Source: Owenia fusiformis
Taxonomy: Eukaryota; Annelida; Polychaeta; Sabellida; Oweniidae
Length of the DNA: 64,000 bases
Assembly (NCBI GenBank): GCA_903813345.2
Contig: CAIIXF020000008.1
Coordinates: forward strand, 31,150,867-31,214,866
Direction: 5' to 3'
This document shows, piece after piece, positions 1 through 12,060 of this stretch. Position numbers and translations under genes: made by a program. Under the pieces are notes generated by a model. The model was given only the letters and a program-made list of their open reading frames with translations. It did no database searches and was not told the DNA's origin. Within the stretch, counting starts at the first letter, position 1. Each line of letters opens with the position of its first letter.

Positions 1-2565
1 GAATTCTAATATGGACAGATTAAAATATAAAATACGAGACACCCAGAAAGAATGACAATACCTGGTGTCATTCCAAGAAATACGAGGCTAATTGTATCTG
101 AGGAGATAAAAGGGGAATGAAAATTAATACTTCGAATGAGTTTTTGAGATTTTGTTACAATTAGCTCAATATGTATGTGACTGTCAATGCTTTCATTATG
201 AAAAGTTGACAAGTCACACACGCGTTCATTAATCTAAATTAATAATTATGTGTTTTCATTTGTTTATTATATCGCATTTATTCATTTTTTATTATCAGAT
301 ATGAAATTTAGCTCCAGCGTGTTGTATTGCAAACCTGAACTGATAAACAGATATCTTTATATGTTTTTGAATATTTTTTTTATTTTGTAATACTTTTATT
401 TACACATAAATAAATAATCTTTAATTAGTTTGACAAGATTCATTTTGTGACAATCTCCATGTACATAAACAATACTGTAAAGATAATACAATATGTACAT
501 AAACAATGATACATATAATACCTTTGTGCAATTCACAAATACAAATTAGTAAAAATCTTATTTTATCGTTCGCGTGCTCATGTACATATCGTGATGTACA
601 AAATTCACGAACGTATAACAGTTTGCGTAGTAACGCTGCTCAAATACAATCAGTGCACGGCCTATGTAAAAAACAAGGCGACACCACTTTCCCTAAAATC
701 ATAAATGGTGAGTTGCCTAATAAGAGCCTTCGCAAACGAATTATCATAGACTAACTTGTTTCAAAGTACATATTCTAATGAGTCGTCATTTAGTTTCATC
801 ATAGTAGAGACATATAATTATTTTGACTCTAGATCTGACCAAAGTTAAGACTTTATAATCTTATTCGGTTCACAAAGATGTCTATTATTAAAAATAAAGG
901 GTAACTTCATGAATTAAATCATAAAGTTCACATGAAGGCGCCAACAAAAGTCAAAATGCATCATCTGTGAGTATACATGTATACAAATTCGCTAAATTAC
1001 CCTCAATTTTCGAAAAATGCGAACCCTTATTTTGGTTCGTCACGCAAAATGCAGCGATAGTAAATTGGAAATATAAAAATAACAGAGATAATTGAATGTT
1101 TTTGTGCTGGGATGCTTATTACACGAAATATGAATTGATATAATGCTTAGAAATTCAATATTGTCATGAGTCTGACTGTCTCGTAAGGACAATTTCAAAT
1201 TTAACCTTTTTGATATTATTGTTGCTTCGAATTTATTGTTCTTTTCTAAAGGCCTACAGGTGTATTCGGTTTCGGTTGAATCAGTTAGGACTTTTCACAA
1301 CTCTGAACGGTAAGACAGCAATAAATTTTGTATCATGTATTTATAAGAAAATGGCTTGGTGATTGTATAATCCCTAGAGCAAATTAGCTTGAATATTTCC
1401 AAACAACAGAAATAACGGTCCCCAGAAAGTTCAGTGGTTGTTTTGTCATTGCATATCGATACAACCAATGGTGATTGAGGTAAGGGACTATAACCTCAAC
1501 AAAGGTCAATATGGTACCCATATGTACCTATGCCATATGTATTGACTAAGTTGAGTTAGACCCAAAGCACCGTCCTTCCGTTAGGTGTATTCATACCAGA
1601 GGTAACGAACATCGAGGCATCTTAAATATGAGGTCATTTTTAAAATGTAAAATTTAGAAAAGTCCATCAAGTCCAGCTGTTGACGAGATTGTACTCTGTG
1701 TGAGACCATTTTGAGTTTAATTTGGAATTATTGTTTTCCAATGGGCAGGTAACTTCGCTCTCTCACCCCCCCCCCTCCATTGTTGAATAGAGTGACCCAA
1801 ATACTACTTCATTGCTTATTAGTTTACAGAAACAGGGGCAATAAGGGCAATACATAAGGTGGAGCATAATTCCTTAGGAACGTTATTTCCATATTTTCTC
1901 TATTTGAAGTTCCGTTGGCGCACATGTGTTGAAGGTGAAGATGGCCGGAAAAGGTGACGGTGTTATGGAAATTAGATACGATTGAACTTCTGTATAGTTC
2001 AGATTACGGGCTCAAAATATATTGATATGACGTTGAAGGTGGTGTGATTGACAATGTGATTTTTCTCTTCCTTAACCCTAAAGCACCGATCTAGACTATT
2101 GCAGCACATGTTTCCTGCTAATTTCATAACATTATTTACTCATTATAAGATCATCTAGATATATTTCAGATACGCATAGAACAGATCTATCTGCTTGTTT
2201 GTGGATCGATCAAACATACCATTGTTAAAATAAAATTGAGATCAGTTTTATTTGAATACTGAACCCTGAGATGCGTGACTTCCTCCGATTTGATATTTTT
2301 ATATCTTGTATATTTGACTCTAAATAGAGTGATTTAAAGCGTCCCCATCCCCATCTTCGAATTCCAAGTGGTTATAACAGTTGGAGCAACTAAAACCTTG
2401 AGAATCAAGATGCCCCGTCCACGTAATGCCCTTTCAACAATCCAAAATAATTGCACGACGTGAAAGATTGTTGCATGACCAGCATCTATGTTATAAAAGC
2501 ATACTCTCGAACTGATTGGCTGGATTTACTTGGCGATTATTTGAAAAAACACTATAGTATACGCC
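1..2565. other. No supported gene; left flank
   Basis: The window opens on GAATTC. The stretch is AT-rich, with short C runs such as that near 1766-1776. Small open frames occur on both strands, at 506-754 and 2451-2786 on plus, but neither shows a recognisable domain, convincing splice sites or codon bias. I see no gene here apart from a possible 3' UTR end near 2566. Confidence 0.5.
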
Positions 2566-2571
2566 TTTATT
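2566..2571 (-). terminator. AATAAA poly(A) signal on minus strand
   Basis: The plus strand reads TTTATT, which is AATAAA on the minus strand. It lies about 320 bases downstream of the stop codon of the candidate terminal exon at 2895-3126, a reasonable 3' UTR length. It could equally be a chance hexamer in AT-rich DNA. Confidence 0.3.
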
Positions 2572-2894
2572 TTTTGAACTTTTATCATGAGTTAAAGAAC
2601 CTCTCTGTTCTGAGTGTTCTCTGTGCCCTAAGCCTATTCAACTTCACTCTAATGGTCCGGCAGAGTTGGACAAATGAGCGCTCTGGATCACCTTTAACTG
2701 GGGCGGTACTTCAATTTGATTTTTTACGCCAATGCACACATACATCCGCTTCAGTAGTAAATACGCAACTTCCGCTAGAAGTGTAACTTTAAGTTCTAAT
2801 ACTTGCGCTGGATGCACGTATTATTGGAAATACCTGCTCTATATTACACCTTTTGTTTCTAATACCTGTTATGCGGTATATGCACATTTTATAG

Positions 2895-3126
2895 TCACAT
2901 GCCCATGTGATGGTCCATGGTCCCACACATATAATGCTGCGCATGCGTATGCATCAGTCCTTCATTTTTCACCAAATTTAAAGACATATTGGTCTGTGCT
3001 TCTTCTAAGATCTTAGTAGATAAATTGTATTTTCTCGCTAGATCGTGTTCGTGGTCTTGTCTGTGTTGACTGTGGAGGCTACCATGTATATGATGTGACA
3101 TATTTTCTTCACCCATCAACATGTCG
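2895..3126 (-). CDS. Candidate terminal coding exon, perhaps of the Six4/5 gene
   Basis: On the minus strand a good acceptor (T-rich tract, then CTACTTCCAG) precedes an open frame that runs to a TGA at 2895-2897. The exon contributes 1 base plus 76 residues. They are rich in His and Met, with HSQHRQDHEHD near the start and an MDHHMGM end. It enters in the phase left by the Six4/5 first exon: AG plus C gives Ser. An AATAAA lies 3' of it. Against the assignment, I recognise no conserved Six4/5 tail, the intron would be 7.8 kb, and a phase match occurs one time in three by chance. Other exons may lie between. It could belong to an unrelated minus-strand gene or be spurious. Confidence 0.35.
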
Positions 3127-4017
3127 CTGGAAGTAGAAAAATAAATTTGTTAAGTATCGCTTTTAAAGATATACTGTTTTTAGGCTGAAAAGTTTGAACT
3201 GGAGAAACCTTATGAGAAAATAAGTTGAAATATCCCGCCCGGAAATTGTGGAAATGATCAGAATCAGTCTATGCGTCACAGAAACTACGTACATAGGAAA
3301 TATAGATAGATATATCAAGATGGATTTAAAACTTATGACCTTTTCATTCCTGGTACTTGTGACACCCCTCCATTTTTGCCAAAAACGTTAATTATCGTGA
3401 AATTTTTATATTCTAAAAATATTTGTGACACGCTCTTGACAATACTCACGAGACAACAAAAAACAATTACAACAATAAAAATACCATTAATTTAGGGTTA
3501 TTTTGGATGAAAATTACACGTAGCCCCTCAAAAAGCATATTACATCAACATATGTAAAGATGTCGAAAGACAAAATTTAGATAACCGTGTCCTCAGCTGA
3601 TTACTATAATTTATCGTTTGTCTATGATATTTGTTCTGCTTTTATTTAATTTCGATTTGAACACAAACGACAAACTTTTCAAAAATTAAATTTCATGTTT
3701 AAATCCCCACAAACGTGCTGCATTTCCACGCTTTGAGATGCTAAGATCACGAAATGTACGACTAACAAAATGGAATGTGGAACTTCAAAGATCCCGATAT
3801 TTGACAAACAGCACAATAAACAAATATTTTAAACGATTTAATATAAAATCGAAAACGGTTGAACTTGCATTTTGAAACGACAGCGAAATGACATTCTAGC
3901 CTTTCAAGTATTGATTTATCTTGCCAGGACATTTAACAAGATGAAAAATATTTTTTAATCTGTTGTCGATTTTGTAATCGACAACATTACGAAAAAAATA
4001 GCACCTATTGTTTTAGA

Positions 4018-4425
4018 TACACTTGAATGTTTGACACATCTTACACTTGAGTGTGTGACACATCGTGTATTTGAATACATGAAAAAAATAAACTTGAACA
4101 TGTGACACATCTTACACCTGGATTTATGACACGTCGTGTACTTGAATACGTGAAAAAATTTAAACTTGAATATGTGACACATCTTACACCTGGATGTGTG
4201 ACTCGACTCATCTAACCAATGAATGTGTGACACATATTTCATCTAACCAATGGATGTGTGACACAAATTATACTTGAATGTGTAACATCTTAGACGTGAA
4301 AATGCCTCACACTTGAATGTTTGATACATGTTCCACAAAAATGTGTGATACATTTTACATTTGAATATGTTTACACTTGAATGAGTGATACATTTTACAC
4401 TTTCGAATGTGTCACATATCTTAAT
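4018..4425. repeat. Minisatellite, about 24-26 bp unit
   Basis: Degenerate tandem copies of a unit resembling ACACTTGAATGTGTGACACATCTT run through this stretch. Longer variants carry a GTGAAAAAATTTAAACTTGA spacer. The open frame on the minus strand here is a product of the repeat. Confidence 0.8.
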
Positions 4426-7400
4426 TTAGACTCCATATACTAATCTACTAATTTTCTTGGCATTTCATCCCGTTTGTCTGTTTTTCACAGTTTGTCATCA
4501 TTTTTTTGATATTTTATTCCAGGGTTCAGTCAATACCATTCATTAAAGAGCGAAATCCGACACAGCAGCAATAAGTTTAGAATTTCATCTTAGGCACAAT
4601 TTCAGTTGATTATATTAATTTCATTATGCGTTATACCCTCTGAAATGCTGTAAATGCATTTGCACATCTTACCTGATAAACTGTAAACATTGCACCCTGT
4701 CAAATTTGAAATATCATTCCTTGGGGGCAAACACGTTTGACCATCACCTCGACACACGTTCGTATCAAATCAAATGCAATGCACTTAAAATGAGTGAGCA
4801 TTTCGAGGGGTGTGTGAATTTTGTAAGAGACTACCTGTTACGATGATAATAAATACGATAAAGAGACAAGTCATTTGTTATAGAACGTAATCTAATTAGC
4901 CAAATTGTCGTCTAAATAGATCCATCAAAATTCCATCAACTTTTTGTTATAATCAGCAACATTATATGAAGCAACAACTGCAACATCAAATATCAAATTA
5001 ACTGAATGAGCGGCGTATACAGATAGACGCGTACGTCATTTAAAAATGGATTATTTCAGAAGAGGCAACGTCAGGAAATACAGGTTAATTTTGTATTTGC
5101 AATAATTCGTGGCCACGGGTAGCATATCAAAAACACGTTAATTTTATATTTGCAATTATACATTACCATAAGTTAAAAAATAGAAGGGGTCGTGTTTTAA
5201 AATTTGTCAGATCGTCAAATAGGCCGAAATTAGGCAGTTATGACACAAGCATGAAGACAACACCTGAAATTGAAAATCTAGGCAGTTCGTTCAAATCAGA
5301 GAGGACACGGAAGAAACATAAGGGTGTTAGATTATACGTTTCCTTATAAACGTTTAACGACAGTCTCTTATAAAATTATATAAAATATGTGATTTCTAAA
5401 AGATTATGTTGCAATATTGTAAGATGCATTTCAAAAAGTATGAATCCTTCGAAATTACAGTACAAAAATAGGCCCCAAAAATATACGAAAACTGACCTGA
5501 ATACGTTTTGAAAATATACGAAACTAAACAACAACTTAGAAATATTAACTGCACTATCTATTGACAATTACTATCAAGATCATCAAGAAGCTATTGAATG
5601 GTAGCATGCAACAGTAATAATAAAATCATAATTCTCCCGTAGTCAATATTAATAAGATGTAATTTTCTTGTCAATTGAAAATAAAGGAAATTTCTCTTGT
5701 CATAAAGGAAATACCTATGTGTAAAATGAAATCCTGTGTCAATAGAAAATTATTGAGTTTTTTTCCAATTGTTCTGCGATGATGAAAATATGAAAACGTT
5801 TGCTTTTTTGTCGTAATAAACTCAAGATTGATCGGTCTGATCAAATATACTTAGTTTAAGGTAGATGCGCACTTCTACTGTTTATCTAACACTATTTTGG
5901 TCACGCTTTAGGTATCTATGGAATGATGTTCCTAAATCTAGCTGGCTTTTGATCCTGTAGGTTCGGATCCAGACTAATGCATTTCTAGTTTCTTTTCACG
6001 CTTTTGAGTATCTAGCTATTTTCAGCAGGCTTTTGGGCATATATCATAATCATATACAGTTTATAGTTTAAATTCTTAATGTGTTGTTTGTTCCTATCAT
6101 CTCCATAATAACCGAACCTTTCATACTAGACCTATACTATCTTTTCATATCGAGCCTTGCTCTCAGTGGATGAGCCTTTTGGCTTATCATTTTTCATTGG
6201 GGATATCTGAGGTTTGACTACGCAAATCCTGGCAGAGCAAATTACATGACAATTTTCATATTTTATGCGGTCTTCACTGCACGTTTAGTTGGATTTCCAT
6301 CCTTTGAAATCACTTAAATCACTTTCCAAATGTGCGATCGTAATTTGCCGCATTAAGTATGATTGGATTAATCAAATCTAATGTATCAAATGGCGATTAA
6401 GTGACAATGATGCGCCGCGTATTAATACAATCATAATCGATGATATGATACATCATCACAACGTCACATAAAACTAAATTGTCATCTAGAATTTCCTTTT
6501 AGCCCCGCTTAGTGATTTTCACGGTATAAGGCAACCCCGGGGTAAAAACTGAATATTGGCTTAAAAATGTTAAAGGCCCCAAGCAAAGTTTGAAAATATT
6601 GTTTAATCAATCAAAATACGATCGGATGTGCGCTATAAATTGGTGTAAATTATGCTTATCAAAGATAGATGCATGTGACAAAAATCACAATTTTTAACAA
6701 AAAGACCTCCTTCAAAAAGTTTCATATATTATAGCACATGTTAATAATATTGGGTAAGGCTCAAAATAAGGTAAAATTGTTTAAACTTTTCCCAGGCAAA
6801 AAGGCCTTTAGGAGTCATAAATAAATGAAGGAGTTGATACTTTAGTACAGGGAACACCATTTGAAGAAAACAAGCTGACACAAACTCCTAAAAACATATA
6901 AACCAGTTACATCAAAAATTCTAAAAAGCATGCCGAGCATTGTCTACCTCCCTCGTGTCTCGTGAACACACTTTTTAATTCGCCTTTAACGATTTGATAT
7001 GAGTTCACATACCCAGATAATGATGTGAAAATTTTCAAACTGAGATGTCATTGTAATTTTCTCAACAAGTGACGATGATTTATACAAGACCACAAAAATC
7101 GTTCTGGATGAGTCTGCCCATCTTCTGTTTATTGCCCGAACATAAAATTTAGTTTTGGTAATTCGTTAACTCCACACATATTTTCTTTATTTGATCTAAA
7201 AACCGGATTTTCTTGCACTTTTATACAATTCAAAACATATTCAAATTGCTTAGTTATTCATTAATTAACAATTCTCAGAACTCCTCTCTATTGTCTTCTT
7301 GGAATATCATAATTAAGATATTTCTCGTATGGGTGTACTTGAATCACTTGAAAATATGCCACTTGTAGTGTAGTTAGAGTAACATTTTCTAGAAATGTGA

Positions 7401-7496
7401 TCCTTGGTTGAAGTAGCCGTTTTAGACAGACATATCACAGGTATGTTTCTGTGTATCTGAAACGGGGGAGGATCCAAAAATTGACCAAGTACCCTT

Positions 7497-7735
7497 GTTT
7501 TTATTTATTCTTTACACTGACTTGAATTTTTCATACTACACTTTTAATCGTACATTCCTGTATCCAAGAAAATTGACATGGTACCATTTGCTTTTATTTA
7601 TTCTTTAAACTGACTTGACTTTTGCAAACTACACTTTTAATAGTACATTCTTGTATCCAAGAAAATTGACATGGTACCATTTGCTTTTATTTATTCTTTT
7701 AACTAACTTGACTTTTGCAAACTACATTCTTGATT
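7497..7735. repeat. 93 bp tandem repeat, about 2.6 copies
   Basis: The motif TTTTATTTATTCTTT recurs at about 7498, 7591 and 7684, each followed by an ACTGACTTGA segment. The first two full units also share a TTGACATGGTACC end. The 93 bp period is constant. Confidence 0.85.
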
Positions 7736-10718
7736 GAAATGACACTCTGACTATATACCTCTAACATCAACAATTCGAAATGAAAATTTGAGAGTGTGGT
7801 ACACACTTGTACATGATGTGGTTTGCGCATGTTGGCAAAATTAAATGATAACATTGTGATTCTTTCTTCCATTTTCTTAACAATACTTTTTTTCTTAACA
7901 ACACATTTCAGTAACAAAGTCAAGACAAGTGATGCACATTGACATTACGTGTAAAGAAGCTAGCAAATACACACCCAACGATCGTAGCACCCATACTCAG
8001 AAATCAGTAAAAATAACTAGAGTTGTAGCTTCAAATGAGGGGCATGTGCGATAGACGTAATGATGACTACCTCTCTAGTGAAAACAATTACTAAATATTG
8101 ATCATAAAACAGTGATATGATTAAATTAAAACAGAGTCAGATTTGAACTACTAAACTGAGCAGATTTTATTTTTTTAATTAATTAATATGAAATTACAAC
8201 TGAAATATAAATCAAAAATTGAGACATATTCAAACCACGTGGTTCCCCGCGTATGCGCATTGGGTGGGGGGCCAACAGGCCGGAAGTTCTTTTTGAAACA
8301 AATTAAAGGTAACCTTATATTTTTCTGTTCAACAACGATGCATTTTTGATGCATCTTCTACTTCCAAAGAAATATTCGAAACAGAGATGGGCCTAATTTG
8401 ACTGACTCAAGTTGCAAACATCACGAAAGTATCAAGTACTTTGAAAGAGTTCAATTTTTACCCAGAAATTTCCCGGAGTCGTCCCTGATTTATGAAAAAT
8501 CGACCAAGATAAGTTGAAAGGTTTTATTTCGCTCTGGTCAATCTTAGCTCTGTTTTTTCTTTACAAGCCGTGAGATAATGGATATTATTTTTCTGTGTAC
8601 ATTATGAAACTATTTCCAACATCTCGTGAATGGCAAGCATGGACCCGGGGGCAAAACGACAAAGGAGCTGATGATCTGATACACTAAATAAACGAACGAG
8701 GAAGAAACTAGGCACTGCAATAAAAACCTGTAACTTGTATTGTTTGTTATGTTACATAATCTTACAAATCGGCTCTTTAGAAAACACGTGATTTTACAGA
8801 AAATGTAAGTCAAAGAAAATTATAATCAAGAAATGATCTGATATTTTTCACGGAGACATTCGCGTTAATTTCGAAATAGGGGAGATGTCAGATCCAAACT
8901 TCTAGAATGACAAGAACGGCTTGAGGGATCGTGTAAACTAATATCCTAATTAATATGAGAATTGAAACCAATAGAATAATGAAAACACACACCTGATAGC
9001 AAAAGTAACTATTACAAGAAAATAACCACAAATACGAAATAACAAGAATTAAATATAAGACACCGTATAATTCTTGAGAGATTTAGACCACAGAAGTTGA
9101 AATATAGTTGATAAGCTGTTATCTTTTGAACGACTATTTAATGATTGTTAATTTCCTGGTATAAACAAAATCATTACACGAGTGTTGTGGTTTGTGATTA
9201 CCATGGCAATGTTTTTGTTCCAACGACGGGCGGGATAGATATATTGAATGCAATTTGAAGAATTTCAGGTTATATAAATTTACAAATAAAATGAGTTGTT
9301 AACTACGATCCACGACGTCAACAATCCATATCTATTTGTAGTATATCGTGTTAACACTGGTAGCATCTGCAATGGCAATTGACAAGAAACATCCTTTAAT
9401 TGACATAGCCAATGACAAACGTTGAATTTCGTTTGATGCCCATTCGATCAATTCCGTGATTTTATTAATCTTGTTGCATGCAAAAACAATAAAAATTGAA
9501 AATACAATAAAATAAAACTTGATAATTATTAAACAAATTGTATTAATAATTCATATTAGTTAAATAAGTGTTAAAAGATGTTCTCGAATTAATGAAAAAT
9601 CATTTCCATCTAATGTAATTGTAAATCAAATATCGTTTGAAAAAATCGCATATTTGATGGAGCAAATATTAGAGTACATGATGTTTGAGGTACTATTATT
9701 TCTTAGAATGAGTACGAAGAAACGGAAACGTGTTCTTTCACTGTTTCTAATCATCGAACGGCAAATGTAAATGTTTTGTGCAAATATTTAAATCTGTGGA
9801 GTACAAATTGGCGATCCTTACTCGAGCAAATGACATGTGTTTTTGTATCATAACATAAATTGAATGCTCCATACGCATAAATAGTCCTTCCCCTAAATCA
9901 CAAATTTAAGTATCAATATTTACTTACGGATTATAAGGAACTGTTTTGTGCTTTTCGCAGTCGAACATATTTTGTTTGATAACATAGGTGATGTTTTTAA
10001 TTGTTACCGTTAAACAAGGCCACAATAATTATAAATTGATTTGACTTGTTGTTTGGAAGGGTTACTTGAAAATGTTTAAATATTGGATGTTACAGACAAA
10101 TCACAAAACAAACATTTGGACACCAAACTATAAATAAAAACAAAAAATCTTCACATCTGTATTTGAGTTAAGAAACGTTTAGATAAATATAAAAATCCTC
10201 AGAAAAAATTCCTCGTTTTAAATATTTTGAACTTGATATTTTAATGTACCAAGAAACCTCTGGATTAAAGTCACCAGGATTATCAATAATCCCATGAGAT
10301 CATGTGGGTGAAAATTTTACACTCATGTGATTTCAAAGTAAATCGTTAAAACACCAATCAATTCAACTGATGTCAATTTTAAAGTTAACAATCGTTTTGA
10401 TTTATATATGTCAACAATATCTCACACTGCATTAAATTAGCCATGATTTTGCACCAAAATGACTTTTCGACAAAACGTTTCGAAAATGATTGACAGATGG
10501 TGACATACATGTATTCTGCAGTCAATATGAAGTCTTCTTGATTCAAAAAATAATATTTTGTATAAAACGGCAATATAAACACCTTTAAAAATATAATGTC
10601 TAACCATAGTATACTTTATATAGTTAAAATCTGGAGGCTAAAAATATGTCGACGCTTAAAAGATACTAGTAATGTGTGACTGTGAATATGTGGCAGAATA
10701 AAGTTTCGGGAATTTAAC

Positions 10719-10882
10719 CCGGTGTGAAAAAAGTTATGGTCCCCCGGGGATTATGGTCCCCCTTCTTAACGGCCCTTACTGGCCCTGATTGTGTATAAGA
10801 TAATAAGGGAAAGAGGTCACCATATAAATTAATGTAAAGTAGGACCATAAATTGATAGGACCTCCTACCCGTTTACACCGGG
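10719..10882 (-). mobile_element. MITE, copy 1 of the CCGGTGTAAA family
   Basis: The termini are inverted CCGGTGTGAAA and CCGGTGTAAAC. The body is closely similar to the copy at 23108-23273 along its whole length, in the same orientation as Six4/5. It begins 20 bases downstream of the Six4/5 splice donor. Translation read past that donor runs into the element, which explains the non-homeobox tail of the apparent open frame. No transposase is encoded. Confidence 0.85.
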
Positions 10883-10902
10883 TCCCTTTGGGTTCTACAT
10901 AC

Positions 10903-11669
10903 CTTCGACAATGCTGTTGGTGAGGTGTTCGGTCTCTCTGTCGTCTATTTTTGAACCAGTTGCTGACTTGTGTTAGAGTTAACCCCGTTTTCTTTGCCAA
11001 ATTCCGTTTTTCGTCCGGGGTGGGATATCTGTTTTGCTTGTAACAGTCTTTCAAAGCTTGTCTCGACTTTTCTTTGAAGCAATACACTGTTTCTTCTCCG
11101 TCCCAGATCGTTTTGGGCAGGGGATATTTCCTTCGGAGACGATATTTATCCACCGCACCTAAAGGTCGACCTCTGATTTTTTGAGCTTCTAAGTAATGAG
11201 CTTTGTACCACATTTGCTGTAGCATTGGGTGGTTTAAGGTATCAAAGTTATGACTTTCTAAAATTGCGTAAAGTTCTCTGAAGCTACCACGATGGAATGC
11301 GACTGTTGCTCGGGCCTTCAAGACGGCCTCGCTCCCGCGAAGGAGCTCACTGGGCGGGAGAGACCACAAGAATCTTGCTAAACGATCAATGTTAGCACTT
11401 TGTTGCAACGCCTCGCAAACACACGCAACTTGTTCCGGAGAAAATGTCAAATTTTTACCCGATAAGAGATCAGCGACATTTGGTGTCTGCATAACTTCAG
11501 TGTTTTTCGTTCCGTTCTCTGCCTTGTTCACGTTCTCTTTCGTGTTATCAAAAGCATTTCCGTCATCGCTGGAGTTCGAAGAATTATCATTCGGATTATC
11601 TAAATCAGTAATGCTGTTTAGACAGTTTATAGGGCTCCTATTTTCCTCATCGTCAGCTCGGCTCGCCAT
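10903..11669 (-). CDS. Six4/5: Six4/5-class homeobox transcription factor, exon 1
   Basis: This exon encodes 255 residues plus two bases. Residues 1-70 are a Ser/Asn/Asp-rich leader. The SIX protein-interaction domain is about 74-187, with [19 protein letters not shown] and [19 protein letters not shown]. The homeodomain is about 191-250 and includes [11 protein letters not shown] and [10 protein letters not shown] with Lys50. The [10 protein letters not shown] and KQNRYP wording fits the Six4/5 subfamily rather than Six1/2 or Six3/6. Family members are nuclear regulators acting with Eya cofactors in muscle, sensory and pharyngeal development. The start ATG has G at -3 and +4. The exon ends at a strong donor, CGAAG|GTATGT. 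The frame stays open to 10776, but those residues come from a MITE in the intron. Later exons are uncertain. Confidence 0.95.
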
Positions 11670-12060
11670 GGCTGTATTTAAAAGCCGTAGTGTCAGATTT
11701 GTTGTATGTTACCTGTGGATCCGATGAACACAATCACTAGGAAGCTTGTTCGTCGCCACAGGACCTACTTTGACATAAGATATCTTACATATGGAACGCA
11801 ATGTGCGTCTTTTGACATGTGCCCGAGAGCCAGCTTGGGGGAAAATAAATGTTTTACTCGATCTGGTAGCAATATACTCGGCGAAGTGCTCGAAGGTACT
11901 AGAGGCTTGAATCCTGATGCGCTGATTGGCTGGAGGAATGATATTACACTTGACAATGCCACCGCTTTGTTAATAGCTACTGATAATGTTTCCATTGGCT
12001 TGAATTCCAATCGGGTCCTTGTGTTAATCACACCTTTTCTGTTTAGAATTTGAATAAAGT
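11670..12060 (-). promoter_or_regulatory. Putative Six4/5 promoter region
   Basis: This is the 390 bases upstream of the Six4/5 start. It has more CG dinucleotides than its surroundings. Two inverted CCAAT boxes (ATTGG on plus) lie at 11925-11929 and 11994-11998. A TTTTAAATA sequence sits only about 6-14 bases before the ATG, too close to be a TATA box for this start. Open frames on both strands here (11706-12053 plus, 11765-12031 minus) show no known domain. Confidence 0.3.

Larger units (their letters stand above)
3127..10718. other. Probable Six4/5 intron; no exon recognised
   Basis: This AT-rich 7.6 kb lies between the Six4/5 first exon and the candidate terminal exon. It holds a minisatellite at 4018-4425 and a 93 bp tandem repeat at 7497-7735. 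A local duplication lies near 5078-5165. Open frames are short and unremarkable. No further homeobox-gene exon could be recognised. Confidence 0.45.

Noticed and set aside
506-754. An 82-codon plus-strand open frame with a basic end
   Set aside because: Low-complexity surroundings, no known motif and no flanking exon were found.
2451-2786. A 111-codon plus-strand open frame
   Set aside because: No recognisable domain, no splice support, and it lies beside an antisense exon candidate. Chance is the simplest explanation.
11706-12053. A 115-codon plus-strand open frame upstream of Six4/5, with an overlapping minus frame
   Set aside because: Both strands are open over the same stretch, which suits promoter DNA of higher GC content. 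No domain was seen.
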